Below are positions 18,898 to 26,766 of a DNA stretch of 64,000 bases, one piece after another (position 1 is the first letter of the stretch; the number at the start of each line of letters is the position of its first letter). The position numbers and the translations under genes were made by a program. Below the pieces are notes generated by a model that was not told where the DNA came from, did no database searches, and saw only the letters and a list, made by a program, of their open reading frames with translations. The DNA is from Neobacillus ginsengisoli (GTDB taxonomy: Bacteria > Bacillota > Bacilli > Bacillales_B > DSM-18226), in contig NZ_JAUSTW010000008.1 of the NCBI RefSeq assembly GCF_030813055.1, positions 204,489 to 268,488 of the forward strand, given 5' to 3'.

Positions 18898-19979
18898 CGC
18901 CCTAACGCCTCCAATACCATTTCGTGGAATTGAACAATTGCCTTTTCAGATTGAGAATATACTCCTTGGTTAAAGGCACGGGAACGGAATCCAATTTGCT
19001 CTAATTCTACTAATTCAACATCTTCCTGTCTCACTTGCTCCGCAAATGCAACCAAATCTTTTTCTTCTTGTGATAAGTTTTCATCTTTAAAGTAATAAGT
19101 GTAAACTCCTAAAGTGGTTTCATGGTCAATTGGAATCATCTGAATAGTGGCCATATTTCCCGGACCTGGGTAAATCGTAACCATTAGGTTTGGCCATAAC
19201 CAATAGAACTCCCCACCTTGCATTTCCGCTTCATTTAAGTCAGTTGTTCCCATTTTTTTATCCGGCTTTACAACTGACCCTTGAACGGAATAGTTTTGGC
19301 AGGTAACAATTTGGTAGTTTTTCATATCCAAGGTGGCAACAAAGCTTGGGTGGGCCACATGGCAGTGATCACACTCTAAATAGTTGTCAATGAACGCTTT
19401 CCAGTTTGCTTTAATGACACGCGTTTTCTGATTAATTCTTTTCAGTTCTCCCATGAATGGGAATTTGCCCAGACGGTCAAAGAAATCACCATATGTTTCA
19501 CTGAGAGATTTTGCATTATCATCAAGGTTTACAAAAATTAATGACTCCAAGATTTCCATTCTTACAGGTTTTAAACAACGGTCGCTGACACAGTGGGCGT
19601 CTTCACCTGTAAAGTTAGGAGCTTTATTCAATGCTCCATTTAAATGGAATGTCCAGCCATGGTAGCTGCATTGTAGAATTTTCTTTTGACCGGTCTCATT
19701 TTTCTCCAACTTTGTCGCACGGTGCGGACAAACATTATAAAATGCACGAATTAATTCATCCGTTCCCCGTGTAACTATAATCGGCTCACCCGCTACATCA
19801 GTGGTGAAAAACTGTCCCGGTTTTTCTAATTGACTTACATGTCCAACTAATTGCCACGATTTTGCAAAAACATCTTCTATTTCTTGCTGATGTACTTTTG
19901 GATCAGTATATAAATCATAAGTTAATGTTCTTTCAAATGTTCGATTTGCTTTATTTTGAACTTCATTATAAGTAGCCAT
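18894..19979 (-). CDS. Rieske 2Fe-2S ring-hydroxylating-type oxygenase, alpha subunit
   Basis: A 361-residue oxygenase. The Rieske domain (about 40-140) carries CPHRA (Cys84, His86) and CSYHGW (Cys104, His107). The catalytic domain has NWKAFIDNYLECDHCHVAHP, giving His205 and His210 as ferrous-iron ligands and probably Asp320 as the third. The bridging position has Glu202 where classical aromatic dioxygenases have Asp; this Glu is known in carnitine monooxygenase CntA and glycine-betaine-type demethylases, pointing to a quaternary-ammonium substrate rather than an aromatic ring. The gene is first in an operon with ALDH and a D-malate-type dehydrogenase behind a sigma-54 promoter. No ferredoxin reductase gene (CntB/GbcB type) is adjacent. 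ATG with AGGAGGAAA ribosome site. Confidence 0.92.
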   Translation of the reverse strand: MATYNEVQNKANRTFERTLTYDLYTDPKVHQQEIEDVFAKSWQLVGHVSQLEKPGQFFTTDVAGEPIIVTRGTDELIRAFYNVCPHRATKLEKNETGQKKILQCSYHGWTFHLNGALNKAPNFTGEDAHCVSDRCLKPVRMEILESLIFVNLDDNAKSLSETYGDFFDRLGKFPFMGELKRINQKTRVIKANWKAFIDNYLECDHCHVAHPSFVATLDMKNYQIVTCQNYSVQGSVVKPDKKMGTTDLNEAEMQGGEFYWLWPNLMVTIYPGPGNMATIQMIPIDHETTLGVYTYYFKDENLSQEEKDLVAFAEQVRQEDVELVELEQIGFRSRAFNQGVYSQSEKAIVQFHEMVLEALGR

Positions 19980-20220
19980 TTCGTTTTTCCTCCTAATGGG
20001 TAAAATAGTATATTTAAAAATTATTATCTAAAAACCAATTTTGTATATGCGAAAGCCATCCCCCCTAAAAAACAGATTATTAATATGAATCATTTTCGAT
20101 TCACTTTTGTAATTCTTAAATGCAACGTGACAATAGTAAAAATTAAGCGTTTACAAGATAATGAATATTTTGTTTAATTAACTCAGAAAGATACTTTTAA
20201 CTAAACTCACTTTTAATTAA

Positions 20221-20238
20221 TGCAAGTATCATGCCAAA
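20221..20238 (-). promoter_or_regulatory. Sigma-54 (-24/-12) promoter of the oxygenase operon
   Basis: On the minus strand TTTGGCATGATACTTGCA gives GG and GC separated by exactly ten bases, fitting TGGCAC-N5-TTGCW. It lies 240 bases before the Rieske ATG, with transcription expected to begin near 20210. The divergent gene encodes a sigma-54 activator. Confidence 0.85.
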
Positions 20239-20280
20239 CTTTAAATAGCTAAATTAATTTGAATATTGTCGCTTTTCTTT

Positions 20281-20300
20281 CGAAATTTGTTCAAATTTCG
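20281..20300. promoter_or_regulatory. Candidate activator-binding palindrome (UAS)
   Basis: CGAAATTTGTTCAAATTTCG is a perfect 9-2-9 inverted repeat about 45-60 bases upstream of the -24 element and 72 bases before the activator gene. Position and symmetry suit the enhancer site of the divergent sigma-54 activator; a half-site-like TTCAAAAATCG follows at 20301. Confidence 0.65.
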
Positions 20301-20371
20301 TTCAAAAATCGAGTTGATAATAACTCATTTGAATTAATACTAACTCACCTAGTTAATGGAGGAATCCTAAA

Positions 20372-21733
20372 ATGGTTTCTGGAACACAAAGTCCCTTCGA
20401 AATCACTGTTGAGACATTAAAAAAAATTCTTGATAATTCATCAGACGAAATTTTTGTAATCGACTCTGAACAACGAATCGTTTTCGTTAATAGCGTCTGT
20501 GAAAAACATTACGGTTTAAAACCGGAAGAGGTTGTGGGGAAATATAACGATGAATTATTTGAAAAAGGGTATTGGAAACCTTCCATAGTCCCTTTAGTAT
20601 TCAAAGAAAAAAAACCTGTCAGTATGAAGCAAACAACTTATCTTGGGGCGGAACTTTTAACAACTGCTGTCCCTATTCTAAATGACCAAAACGAAATCGA
20701 ACTTGTCGTGACGACCTCACAGGAGTTACAAAACTATAAAAGTATTAAAAAGGAAAAAGAAGATAATTCATCTTCAAATAACAATACCAGCTCTACCCCA
20801 ATCACAAACTGTGAAAAGATGAAAAATATCTTAAAAGTTTGCGAAAAAATTGCGAAAGTTGATTCAACCATTTTAATCCAAGGTGAATCAGGAACAGGTA
20901 AAGGGGTTTTAGCTCATTACATTCATGATATAAGTCGGCGACAAGACAAAACGTTTTTAAAAATTAACTGTGCTGCTTTACCTGAGGATTTACTAGAATC
21001 AGAGCTTTTCGGCTATACAGAAGGCGCATTTACAGGCGCAAGTAAGTATGGAAAAAAAGGCTTGCTTGAAATTGCAAATCAAGGCACATTATTTCTCGAT
21101 GAAATTGGCGAGATGCCTTTATCGCTTCAGGCAAAGCTTCTTCAGGTCATTCAAGAAAAACAGTTCCTTCCAATTGGCGGACACGAAATGAAAAAAGTAG
21201 ATGTTCGGATCATCGCTGCAACCAACCGCGATTTAATTGAGATGGTGGGAAAGAACTTGTTTCGAGAGGATTTATTTTACCGTCTTAATATTATTGATAT
21301 CCAGCTGCCGCCATTGCGCGAGCGCAGGGAGGATATTATTCCGTTAACCTATAATTTTTTATATAAATTTAATAAAAAATATGAAATGAATAAAATTATC
21401 TCACAGGAGTGTTTGGACCTATTTTATTGGTATTCCTGGCCAGGAAACATCCGCCAGCTTGAAAATGTCATGGAGAGACTGGTTGTCACGAGTGATTCAA
21501 TCATTCAAAAAAATGCCTTACCTGATTTAATCTTAAAAAATATTAAACCGAAAACGCAGTACATCTTCCCTTCTGAACTTGATCAAGCGATTGAACATGT
21601 GAAGAAAACGCTGGTGATCCAATCCTATAAAACACAAAAAAGCTCTAGAAAGGTTGCAAAAGAACTAAATATCAGCCAAACTAGGGCTGTTAAGCTAATA
21701 AGTCAATATTGTGGCGAGTTGGAGGAAAAATAA
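20372..21733 (+). CDS. PAS-containing sigma-54-dependent transcriptional activator
   Basis: A 453-residue enhancer-binding protein. An N-terminal PAS domain (about 14-120, DNSSDEIFVIDSEQRIVFVN) probably senses a ligand. A Ser/Asn linker leads to the AAA+ domain with Walker A GESGTGKG (171-178), the sigma-54 contact loop GAFTGA (218-223), Walker B TLFLDEIGEM (239-248) and the arginine-finger region LFREDLFYRLN. The C-terminal TyrR/Fis-type helix-turn-helix (about 405-445) contains SSRKVAKELNISQTRAVKLI. It is divergent from the Rieske operon, whose promoter is sigma-54 type, so it almost certainly activates that operon in response to the substrate. GGAGGA ribosome site precedes the ATG. It resembles Bacillus activators of catabolic operons such as RocR/AcoR. 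Confidence 0.95.
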   Translation: MVSGTQSPFEITVETLKKILDNSSDEIFVIDSEQRIVFVNSVCEKHYGLKPEEVVGKYNDELFEKGYWKPSIVPLVFKEKKPVSMKQTTYLGAELLTTAVPILNDQNEIELVVTTSQELQNYKSIKKEKEDNSSSNNNTSSTPITNCEKMKNILKVCEKIAKVDSTILIQGESGTGKGVLAHYIHDISRRQDKTFLKINCAALPEDLLESELFGYTEGAFTGASKYGKKGLLEIANQGTLFLDEIGEMPLSLQAKLLQVIQEKQFLPIGGHEMKKVDVRIIAATNRDLIEMVGKNLFREDLFYRLNIIDIQLPPLRERREDIIPLTYNFLYKFNKKYEMNKIISQECLDLFYWYSWPGNIRQLENVMERLVVTSDSIIQKNALPDLILKNIKPKTQYIFPSELDQAIEHVKKTLVIQSYKTQKSSRKVAKELNISQTRAVKLISQYCGELEEK

Positions 21734-22070
21734 ACAAGGCGAAATTCAATAAGCTGTTGAATAACGATTCTTTTTATCCATTATTTACTTGTCTTTAGAG
21801 ATTTTAGGTTCTTTTGGTACAGCGGCTTCTCGCAATGAAACAGGAATCTACGGTCTGTAAGGCGTAAAACATTACATACCGAGGTTATCGGTCCATTCAG
21901 TCTTAAGTCTCTTATCTGAATTATTCAAGTTAGAGGATTAATGGTAACATTTTGGTAACGAAAATACTGCTAATTATATACAAGTTGGATTGAAAGTTGG
22001 TAAAGGATAAGCCAAAAAATTATTACTATGGATCTTGAAGTGTGATTCTCCTATAGTGCAAGAAAGATAG
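21734..22070. other. Gene-free stretch
   Basis: No supported gene, hairpin or promoter between the activator gene and the ATPase relic. TAAGGCGTAAAACATTACATACC near 21858 shows no recognised match. Confidence 0.3.
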
Positions 22071-22505
22071 TTGTTTATGGTTTTAACCGATGATTGTGGT
22101 ACAGGCAAAACAACCACTATTCGAAGGTTTGGAGATCGACTTGATAAGGGAAAATTTCAAGTACTCTCATTATCCCATATTCTTGTTGGGCAAAGTGAAT
22201 TATGGGATCGTCTAAAACTCCAATCATTCGCAGCGAAACGTCAAAGAATCGACATTCAGTTCTGATTGGGACATTAATATCGTACTCAGGTTGGTGAGTA
22301 TTTGGCAAAGCACCTTCATTATGCAGGAGTAGACCAGCAAGTCTTTTCTGACGGAGCTTTAGAAGAAATTCATCGTTTTTCAGGGGGCGCCGCAAGGCCC
22401 ATAAATAAGTTATGTACTCATTGTTTATTATATGGAGCACAGAATGGATTTCGCATAATTGATGATCACATGGTCAAACTGGCCATTGAGGGAGAATTAT
22501 CGTGA
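22071..22505 (+). pseudogene. Degraded ExeA/TniB-like transposition ATPase
   Basis: The first frame has a Walker A (DDCGTGKTTTIRRFGDRLD) and then jumps from VLSLSHI directly to ILVGQSELWDRLKLQ, losing the segment that should hold Walker B. After RQRIDIQF the frame breaks near 22265 and resumes as KHLHYAGVDQQVFSDGALEEI to the end (IDDHMVKLAIEGELS). These pieces match the AAA ATPases that accompany DDE transposases of the ExeA/TniB/IstB type. N-terminus missing, internal deletion and frameshift: clearly dead. No transposase partner remains nearby. Confidence 0.75.
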
Positions 22506-22710
22506 TTCTCCCCTTTTTTCAATATGTGTCTGGACATTAATTTCGTCAATTCGGGGGCAACTGATACCGACAATTTCTGGACTATATGATATATCAATAA
22601 CAAAAAAGAAAATAAGCTACACTTCTTATGTTAAGTCAAAATATTTGATGGTAAGTAGTTTATAAATTTATAAACTTGTAATAATGATAAAATATTCCCT
22701 ATTAATAGAA

Positions 22711-22735
22711 GCTTTTGCTTTCGTTAAGCAAAGGC
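22711..22735. terminator. Intrinsic terminator
   Basis: GCTTTTGCTT (22711-22720) pairs with AAGCAAAGGC (22726-22735), one G-T pair, followed by TTTTCTTTCT on the plus strand. Confidence 0.7.
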
Positions 22736-22766
22736 TTTTCTTTCTATTTTATATATATGGTACTTT

Positions 22767-22955
22767 TCAATTTTTTTCATACTCATTAACTAACTTATAA
22801 AATGTTGTCTTTTTAACTCCTATTTCTTTCATCGCCTTCACAGCTGTCACCTCTCCCCATTTCCATCGATGATAAGCTTGTTTAAACTCTTCTGTAATAA
22901 TAGATTTCGGTCTTCCAAAAGTTACGCCACTTTTCAATTCGGCATCGGCATTCAC
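22767..22955 (-). pseudogene. C-terminal fragment of a serine resolvase
   Basis: From GVTFGRPK onward the frame matches the DNA-binding tail of Tn3-type resolvases (WKWGEVTAVKAMKEIGVKKTTFYKLVNEYE), with the helix-turn-helix intact. The catalytic domain is missing; the first nine codons (NADAELKSG) come from unrelated DNA. Its C-terminus is similar in design to the intact resolvase at 59127-59762. Confidence 0.75.
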
Positions 22956-23400
22956 TATCAGGTGATCAAGGGCCTCGATTCACAGCACTCTTTCAATCAT
23001 TGGGAGCAGCGAAGCAAGCGACACGATTCCTGGCGTAGCCGGTCCAGTCAGTTCGGGTTCCTTTCCCCGTCGGATGAACTTCTTTTCTCTGCTCATTCCT
23101 ATCACGTCCTTATCATTTAAGACTTTTTCAGGGCTCAAGTTCAAAAATAACAAAGGGTTGTAATAATGTTGCCAAGTTAATGTCTAATATTTCATGCAGG
23201 ATATGCTTAACCCTTGTCGCAAAGTACGCTTTTAATCAATGTATGACATTCCGAAATAATGTATGTGGCTTAAACGGAGTAGTTGTACAGGAAAGTAAAA
23301 TTAAGTTTTATCTGTTTTGAAATTAAAGTTTCTGAAAGATTACTTTGCAAGGGGGGAACCAGCCATGTTTGATTCCATTTTACCAATGACAAGTTGGAGA
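22956..23400. other. Rearranged remnant DNA
   Basis: A minus-strand reading frame from about 23094 (MSREKKFIRRGKEPELTGPA...) ends at 22978 after 38 codons and runs in-frame in composition toward the resolvase scrap, suggesting another truncated gene of unknown type. The rest shows no coding signal. Confidence 0.25.
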
Positions 23401-23545
23401 GCTTATGGGGGCAAAGATCGTTGTAATTCCTGAGAAAAGAGAGTAAGTTCATTTGAAACCTCGGGACACATAAAAAACGTTATTTTTTCTGTAATTTCAT
23501 GGAAAGTATGGTGTTTTTCGGGTGAATTGAGGTTTCAAATGCAAG
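23400..23545. mobile_element. Two head-to-head IS231-type 5' fragments
   Basis: Minus-strand bases 23465-23400 match the start of the transposase gene at 24958-25018 (AACTTACTCT..TTTTCTCAGGAATT..CAACGA). Plus-strand 23471-23545 matches the leader of the same element at 24913-24985 (AAACGTTATT..TTCTGTAAT..CATGGAAAG). The two pieces abut in opposite directions near 23468, so this is a rearranged relic of an IS like the one at 24873-26169. Confidence 0.65.
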
Positions 23546-23589
23546 AAACTGGGGAATGTAGTAGAATAGATAGTACTGGAGGGGGATTG

Positions 23590-24741
23590 ATGAAAGAATA
23601 TATTTATGTGAAGAACGAAAAAAAAGTTAACTTGAAATTTGGAATTTTAAAAAAAGACATTGTATTTACCATATCAATCTTGTTAGCAATCGTAAGCTGT
23701 TTATTCCATGCACCAAAACTAGAATATATTAATTTTAAAGTATTAGTCAGTTTATTTAATCTTATGCTCGTAGTTAAGGCTCTGGAAGATCTTAAACTAT
23801 TGGATAAGTTCGCCATTGCTATACTGAGTAAATGTCATAATAGTAAAAGTGTTTCAGCAATCCTAATTTTATTATGCTTTTTTAGTTCCATGCTTGTAAC
23901 GAATGATGTGGCATTAATAACATTTGTACCATTAACACTTATAATTAGTAAGATTATACAAACTTCTATGTTAGATACTATTATACTAGAGACAATTGCG
24001 GCTAACATCGGAAGCAGCCTAACTCCTATGGGCAATCCTCAAAATCTTTTCATATTTACTAACTACGGAATAAGGCCCATACAATTTTTTACAACAATCC
24101 TTCTATTAGTGGTTCTTGGAATTATTCTGTTATTCTTTCTTAATCAAAGATTGAATAGTAAAACACTGGAAATGGAACTTCCGTATATTCCTATAAAAAA
24201 TAAAAAAAAGGCAACAGTATGGGGAATTCTATTTGGCATCATATCTGCATCCATACTAGGGGTTTTAAGCTACAAACTTGCGTTCATCATCGCATTGGGA
24301 ACCGCATGTATACTTGATATAAAATTATTGAAGAAAATTGATTATTTATTGCTTATTACTTTTATATGTTTTTTTATATTTATAGGAAACATATCGGAAT
24401 TAAAGGTAGTGCACACATTTGCAAGCGAAAATCTCAAAAGTCCTACATCTATCTTTTTCAGTTCCATAATTTTAAGCCAACTGATAAGCAATGTACCAGC
24501 TGCGATCTTTTTATCAAAATTCTCCGTGAATTGGCAGCCTTTATTAGTAGGTGTGAATTTAGGTGGACTTGGTACGATTGTTGCTTCCCTCGCAAGTGTA
24601 ATTTCATTTAAACTTTTTATTAAGAGAGATCCACAAAAAAGTAAAATGTACCTTATAAGGTTTAGCTTTTATAACTTTTCGATTTTAGCTATTTTAACTC
24701 TTGTTTATTATTTTACGATGAAAAATCAAAATTTCTTTTAA
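23590..24741 (+). CDS. SLC13/ArsB-NhaD superfamily permease
   Basis: A 383-residue polytopic membrane protein with about 10 helices. Two ion-transporter marks are visible: the first hairpin region with LVTNDVALITFVPLTLII and ANIGSSLTPMGNPQNLFIFTNYGI, and the second near the end with LSQLISNVPAAIFLSKFS and GVNLGGLGTIVASLASVISF. These paired inverted motifs define the ion transporter (IT) superfamily, which includes SLC13 dicarboxylate carriers, ArsB and NhaD. Substrate is unknown. The start is the ATG at 23590, five bases after GGAGGGGG; the longer frame from 23527 extends into IS-derived sequence. It is isolated between mobile-element relics and has lower GC than the metabolic operons, so horizontal acquisition is plausible. 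Confidence 0.85.
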   Translation: MKEYIYVKNEKKVNLKFGILKKDIVFTISILLAIVSCLFHAPKLEYINFKVLVSLFNLMLVVKALEDLKLLDKFAIAILSKCHNSKSVSAILILLCFFSSMLVTNDVALITFVPLTLIISKIIQTSMLDTIILETIAANIGSSLTPMGNPQNLFIFTNYGIRPIQFFTTILLLVVLGIILLFFLNQRLNSKTLEMELPYIPIKNKKKATVWGILFGIISASILGVLSYKLAFIIALGTACILDIKLLKKIDYLLLITFICFFIFIGNISELKVVHTFASENLKSPTSIFFSSIILSQLISNVPAAIFLSKFSVNWQPLLVGVNLGGLGTIVASLASVISFKLFIKRDPQKSKMYLIRFSFYNFSILAILTLVYYFTMKNQNFF

Positions 24742-24783
24742 TACAAAGTAATAGGTTTAAACAATTTTGGGTCCTACCAATAT

Positions 24784-24830
24784 AAAAAACCCAATTTCTC
24801 AAATTTTAATACTGAGAAATTGGGTTTTTT
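24784..24830 (+). terminator. Intrinsic terminator of the SLC13-type gene
   Basis: AAAAAACCCAATTTCTCA pairs with TGAGAAATTGGGTTTTTT. Nearly the same hairpin recurs (opposite orientation) at 26221, 52321 and 55260, so it may itself be a repeat. Confidence 0.85.
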
Positions 24831-24872
24831 TTATTGGATTTGCCTTAACATATGCCTATAGGGGTACCGCCC

Positions 24873-26169
24873 CATGCCTATCTAGCTAAGGCAAATCATT
24901 ATCTCCCAAACGAAAAAAACGTTATTCTTTCTGTAATATCATGGAAAGGATGTGTTTTTTATGTGTAGTGAGGTTTTAAATGAACTTACTCTGTTTTCTC
25001 AGGAATTGCAACGAACTTTCCAGATGTGTTTGCCTCAACTTACCAAGGATCTGGAGGGAGTAGCCATACAGCTGGTGTCAAAATTCAATTAGAATATGAT
25101 CTTCTTAGTGGCCAATTTATGCACATTCATTCAGGACCAGGTAAACAAAATGATCGAACCTACGGTTCTACTTGCTTACAAACAGTACAACCCGGTGATT
25201 TATGTATACGTGATTTAGGTTATTTCGACCTGAATGATCTCCATCAAATGGATGAGAACGAAGCCTATTATATCTCTCGCTTAAAATTAAACACTCGAAT
25301 TTTTCTGAAGAATCCTGAACCTGAATACTTCAAAAATGGAACGGTCAAAAAGCAAACAGAGTATATTCTATTGGATTTGGAAGAGGTTATGAATCAATTA
25401 AAACCGGGGCAAACCAATGAGATCTCTGACGTTTACATTGGACAGTATCAGAAGTTGCCAGCTAGAGTCATTATCCATCGACTGACAGAAGAACAAACCA
25501 GAAAACGGTGGAAAAATCAAGAGTTAAAGGAGAAAAAGAAAGGGATTATTATGAAGGAACGGAGTAAACGACTCAGTGCGATGAATATATACATAACCAA
25601 TGCATCACCCGAAGATGTTCCAACGGAACACGTACGATCTTTACTCATTACGTTGGCAAATCGAATTACTCTTTAAAACATGGAAATTCTTCTTTGAAAT
25701 CGATCATTGTAAAGAGATTAAAAAAGAGCGATTAGAATGTCATCTCTATGGTCAACTAATTGCCATCCTCCTTTGTTCTTCCACCATGTTTCAAATGCGG
25801 CAGCTACTTCTCACCAAGAAAAAACAAGAACTCAGCGAATATAAAGCCATTTATGTCATTAAAGATTATTTTGTATTACTGTTTCAATCGATACAAAAAG
25901 GCACCCAAGAGCTATCAAAGGTCCTGTTTCACCTGTTTGCCCTCCTACAGAAAAACGGGCGAAAATCTCACCGATACGAGAAAAAAACAGTCTTTGATAT
26001 TTTGGGTGTTGTCTATCAGTATACCACGTGCCAAAAGAAGGCAGCGTAATTTTTAAAAAATAGCCTGTTTCAGGATTATTTGGCATGCCTTTTTTTCAGT
26101 AACGTGGATGGTTGTCTTATAGAAATAGCTCTACTCTAACCATACATCAGCGTTAGCTTGATGGGCATG
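24873..26169 (+). mobile_element. Defective IS231-like element (IS4 family)
   Basis: The ends are CATGCCTATCTAGCTAAGGC at 24873 and, inverted, CATGCCCATCAAGCTAACGC ending at 26169: imperfect IS231-type inverted repeats. The 11 bases outside each end, GGGTACCGCCC (24862-24872) and GGGTACTACCA (26170-26180), agree at eight positions and fit the GGG-N5-CCC target pattern known for IS231A. The 1.3-kb length is about 350 bases short of a normal IS231, in line with the deletion in its transposase gene. Confidence 0.8.
24961..26049 (+). pseudogene. IS231-type transposase, internally deleted and frameshifted
   Basis: The start ([18 protein letters not shown]) is followed after about 20 codons by an abrupt change of frame into [18 protein letters not shown], so the N-terminal domain, including the conserved SPEGLNQRFN region, is deleted. 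A second frame break occurs near 25610: the first part ends ...[12 protein letters not shown] while the other frame continues [15 protein letters not shown], which is the YREK signature (Tyr, Arg, Glu, Lys) of IS4-family DDE enzymes. The C-terminus runs to 26049 (TTCQKKAA). At least one deletion and one frameshift make it inactive. Confidence 0.85.
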
Positions 26170-26206
26170 GGGTACTACCAGCAAAACGCGGATTTACAAC
26201 GTTAAG
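26169..26206 (+). repeat. 38-bp Tn3-family-type terminal inverted repeat (copy A)
   Basis: The 38 bases start GGGGTACTACCAGC and end GATTTACAACGTTAAG, the GGGG...TAAG layout of Tn3-family ends, very like those I recall for Tn4430/Tn1546. It agrees with the copy at 52268-52305 at 30 of 38 positions. The IS231-like element is inserted in its first bases. Confidence 0.75.
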
Positions 26207-26220
26207 AAAATTACAATATT

Positions 26221-26266
26221 AAAAAGCCCAATTTCTCAGCATTAAATTGAGAAATCGGGCTTTTTT
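26221..26266 (+). terminator. Repeat-associated hairpin (copy A)
   Basis: AAAAAGCCCAATTTCTCA / TGAGAAATCGGGCTTTTTT, 15 bases inside the Tn3-type end; followed by AGTTACTCCAGAAAAGCGCCCGATTGTTGAAG, which is shared with the copy at 52366. Confidence 0.7.
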
Positions 26267-26387
26267 AGTTACTCCAGAAAAGCGCCCGATTGTTGAAGAC
26301 CTTAATTACTATATCTTGTTGAACCAATGCACCCTTTTAATGGAATAACAGTAGACCTTCTATTAACTGGTTTAGTGAAACGAATAA

Positions 26388-26456
26388 AGTAGGGAAACCT
26401 CTTTCGAGGCTTCCCCCTTATCAAACCATACGTGCCCTATTAAGGCATACGGCTTA
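26388..26456 (-). ncRNA. Group II intron 3' end (domains V-VI), relic
   Basis: On the minus strand 26455-26422 form a 34-nt domain V: the AGC triad in AAGCCGTATG pairs with CGTATGGTTT, with the CA bulge and a TAAT-capped upper stem. Next comes a GGGGGAAGCCTCGAAAGAGGTTTCCC hairpin resembling domain VI. No reverse transcriptase domain is found upstream; only a short ORF and then the ureohydrolase operon terminator, so it is a truncated intron. Confidence 0.6.
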
Positions 26457-26475
26457 CCAAATGTTACAATGTTTA

Positions 26476-26676
26476 TCAAGAGGATGCATTCCAGGCATTT
26501 TGCATCTTTTGGATTCGATGAGGAGTAAAATATTCCTCACCTTTTGTTTTTGCTAGCTTTATTGCGTTTTGTTGTTTTCGCTTTCCTTTAATCTTCATTT
26601 CTTTTATATATTCTTCAAGGGTGTAACCGTACGCTTTGTTAAGATAAAGCCAATAACTAAGTATTAATTTAATCAC
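26476..26676 (-). CDS. Short ORF upstream of intron domain V
   Basis: Sixty-six codons encoding a Lys-rich product (YGYTLEEYIKEMKIKGKRKQQ, then TPHRIQKMQNAWNASS). Lying immediately 5' of intron domain V it might be the tail of a broken intron-encoded protein, but I recognise no maturase motif. No good ribosome site. It may not be expressed. Confidence 0.3.
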   Translation of the reverse strand: MIKLILSYWLYLNKAYGYTLEEYIKEMKIKGKRKQQNAIKLAKTKGEEYFTPHRIQKMQNAWNASS

Positions 26677-26698
26677 AGGTTAGAGTCTATAGAAATAA

Positions 26699-26725
26699 AG
26701 AGAGGAACGCTTTGCGTTCCTCTCT
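26699..26725. terminator. Bidirectional terminator after ureohydrolase operon
   Basis: Twelve-base perfect stem AGAGAGGAACGC / GCGTTCCTCTCT with a TTT loop, T-rich on both sides. Confidence 0.9.
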
Positions 26726-26766
26726 TTTTATTAACATCCATTCGTCCCAGTAGGAACCAATCCCAG

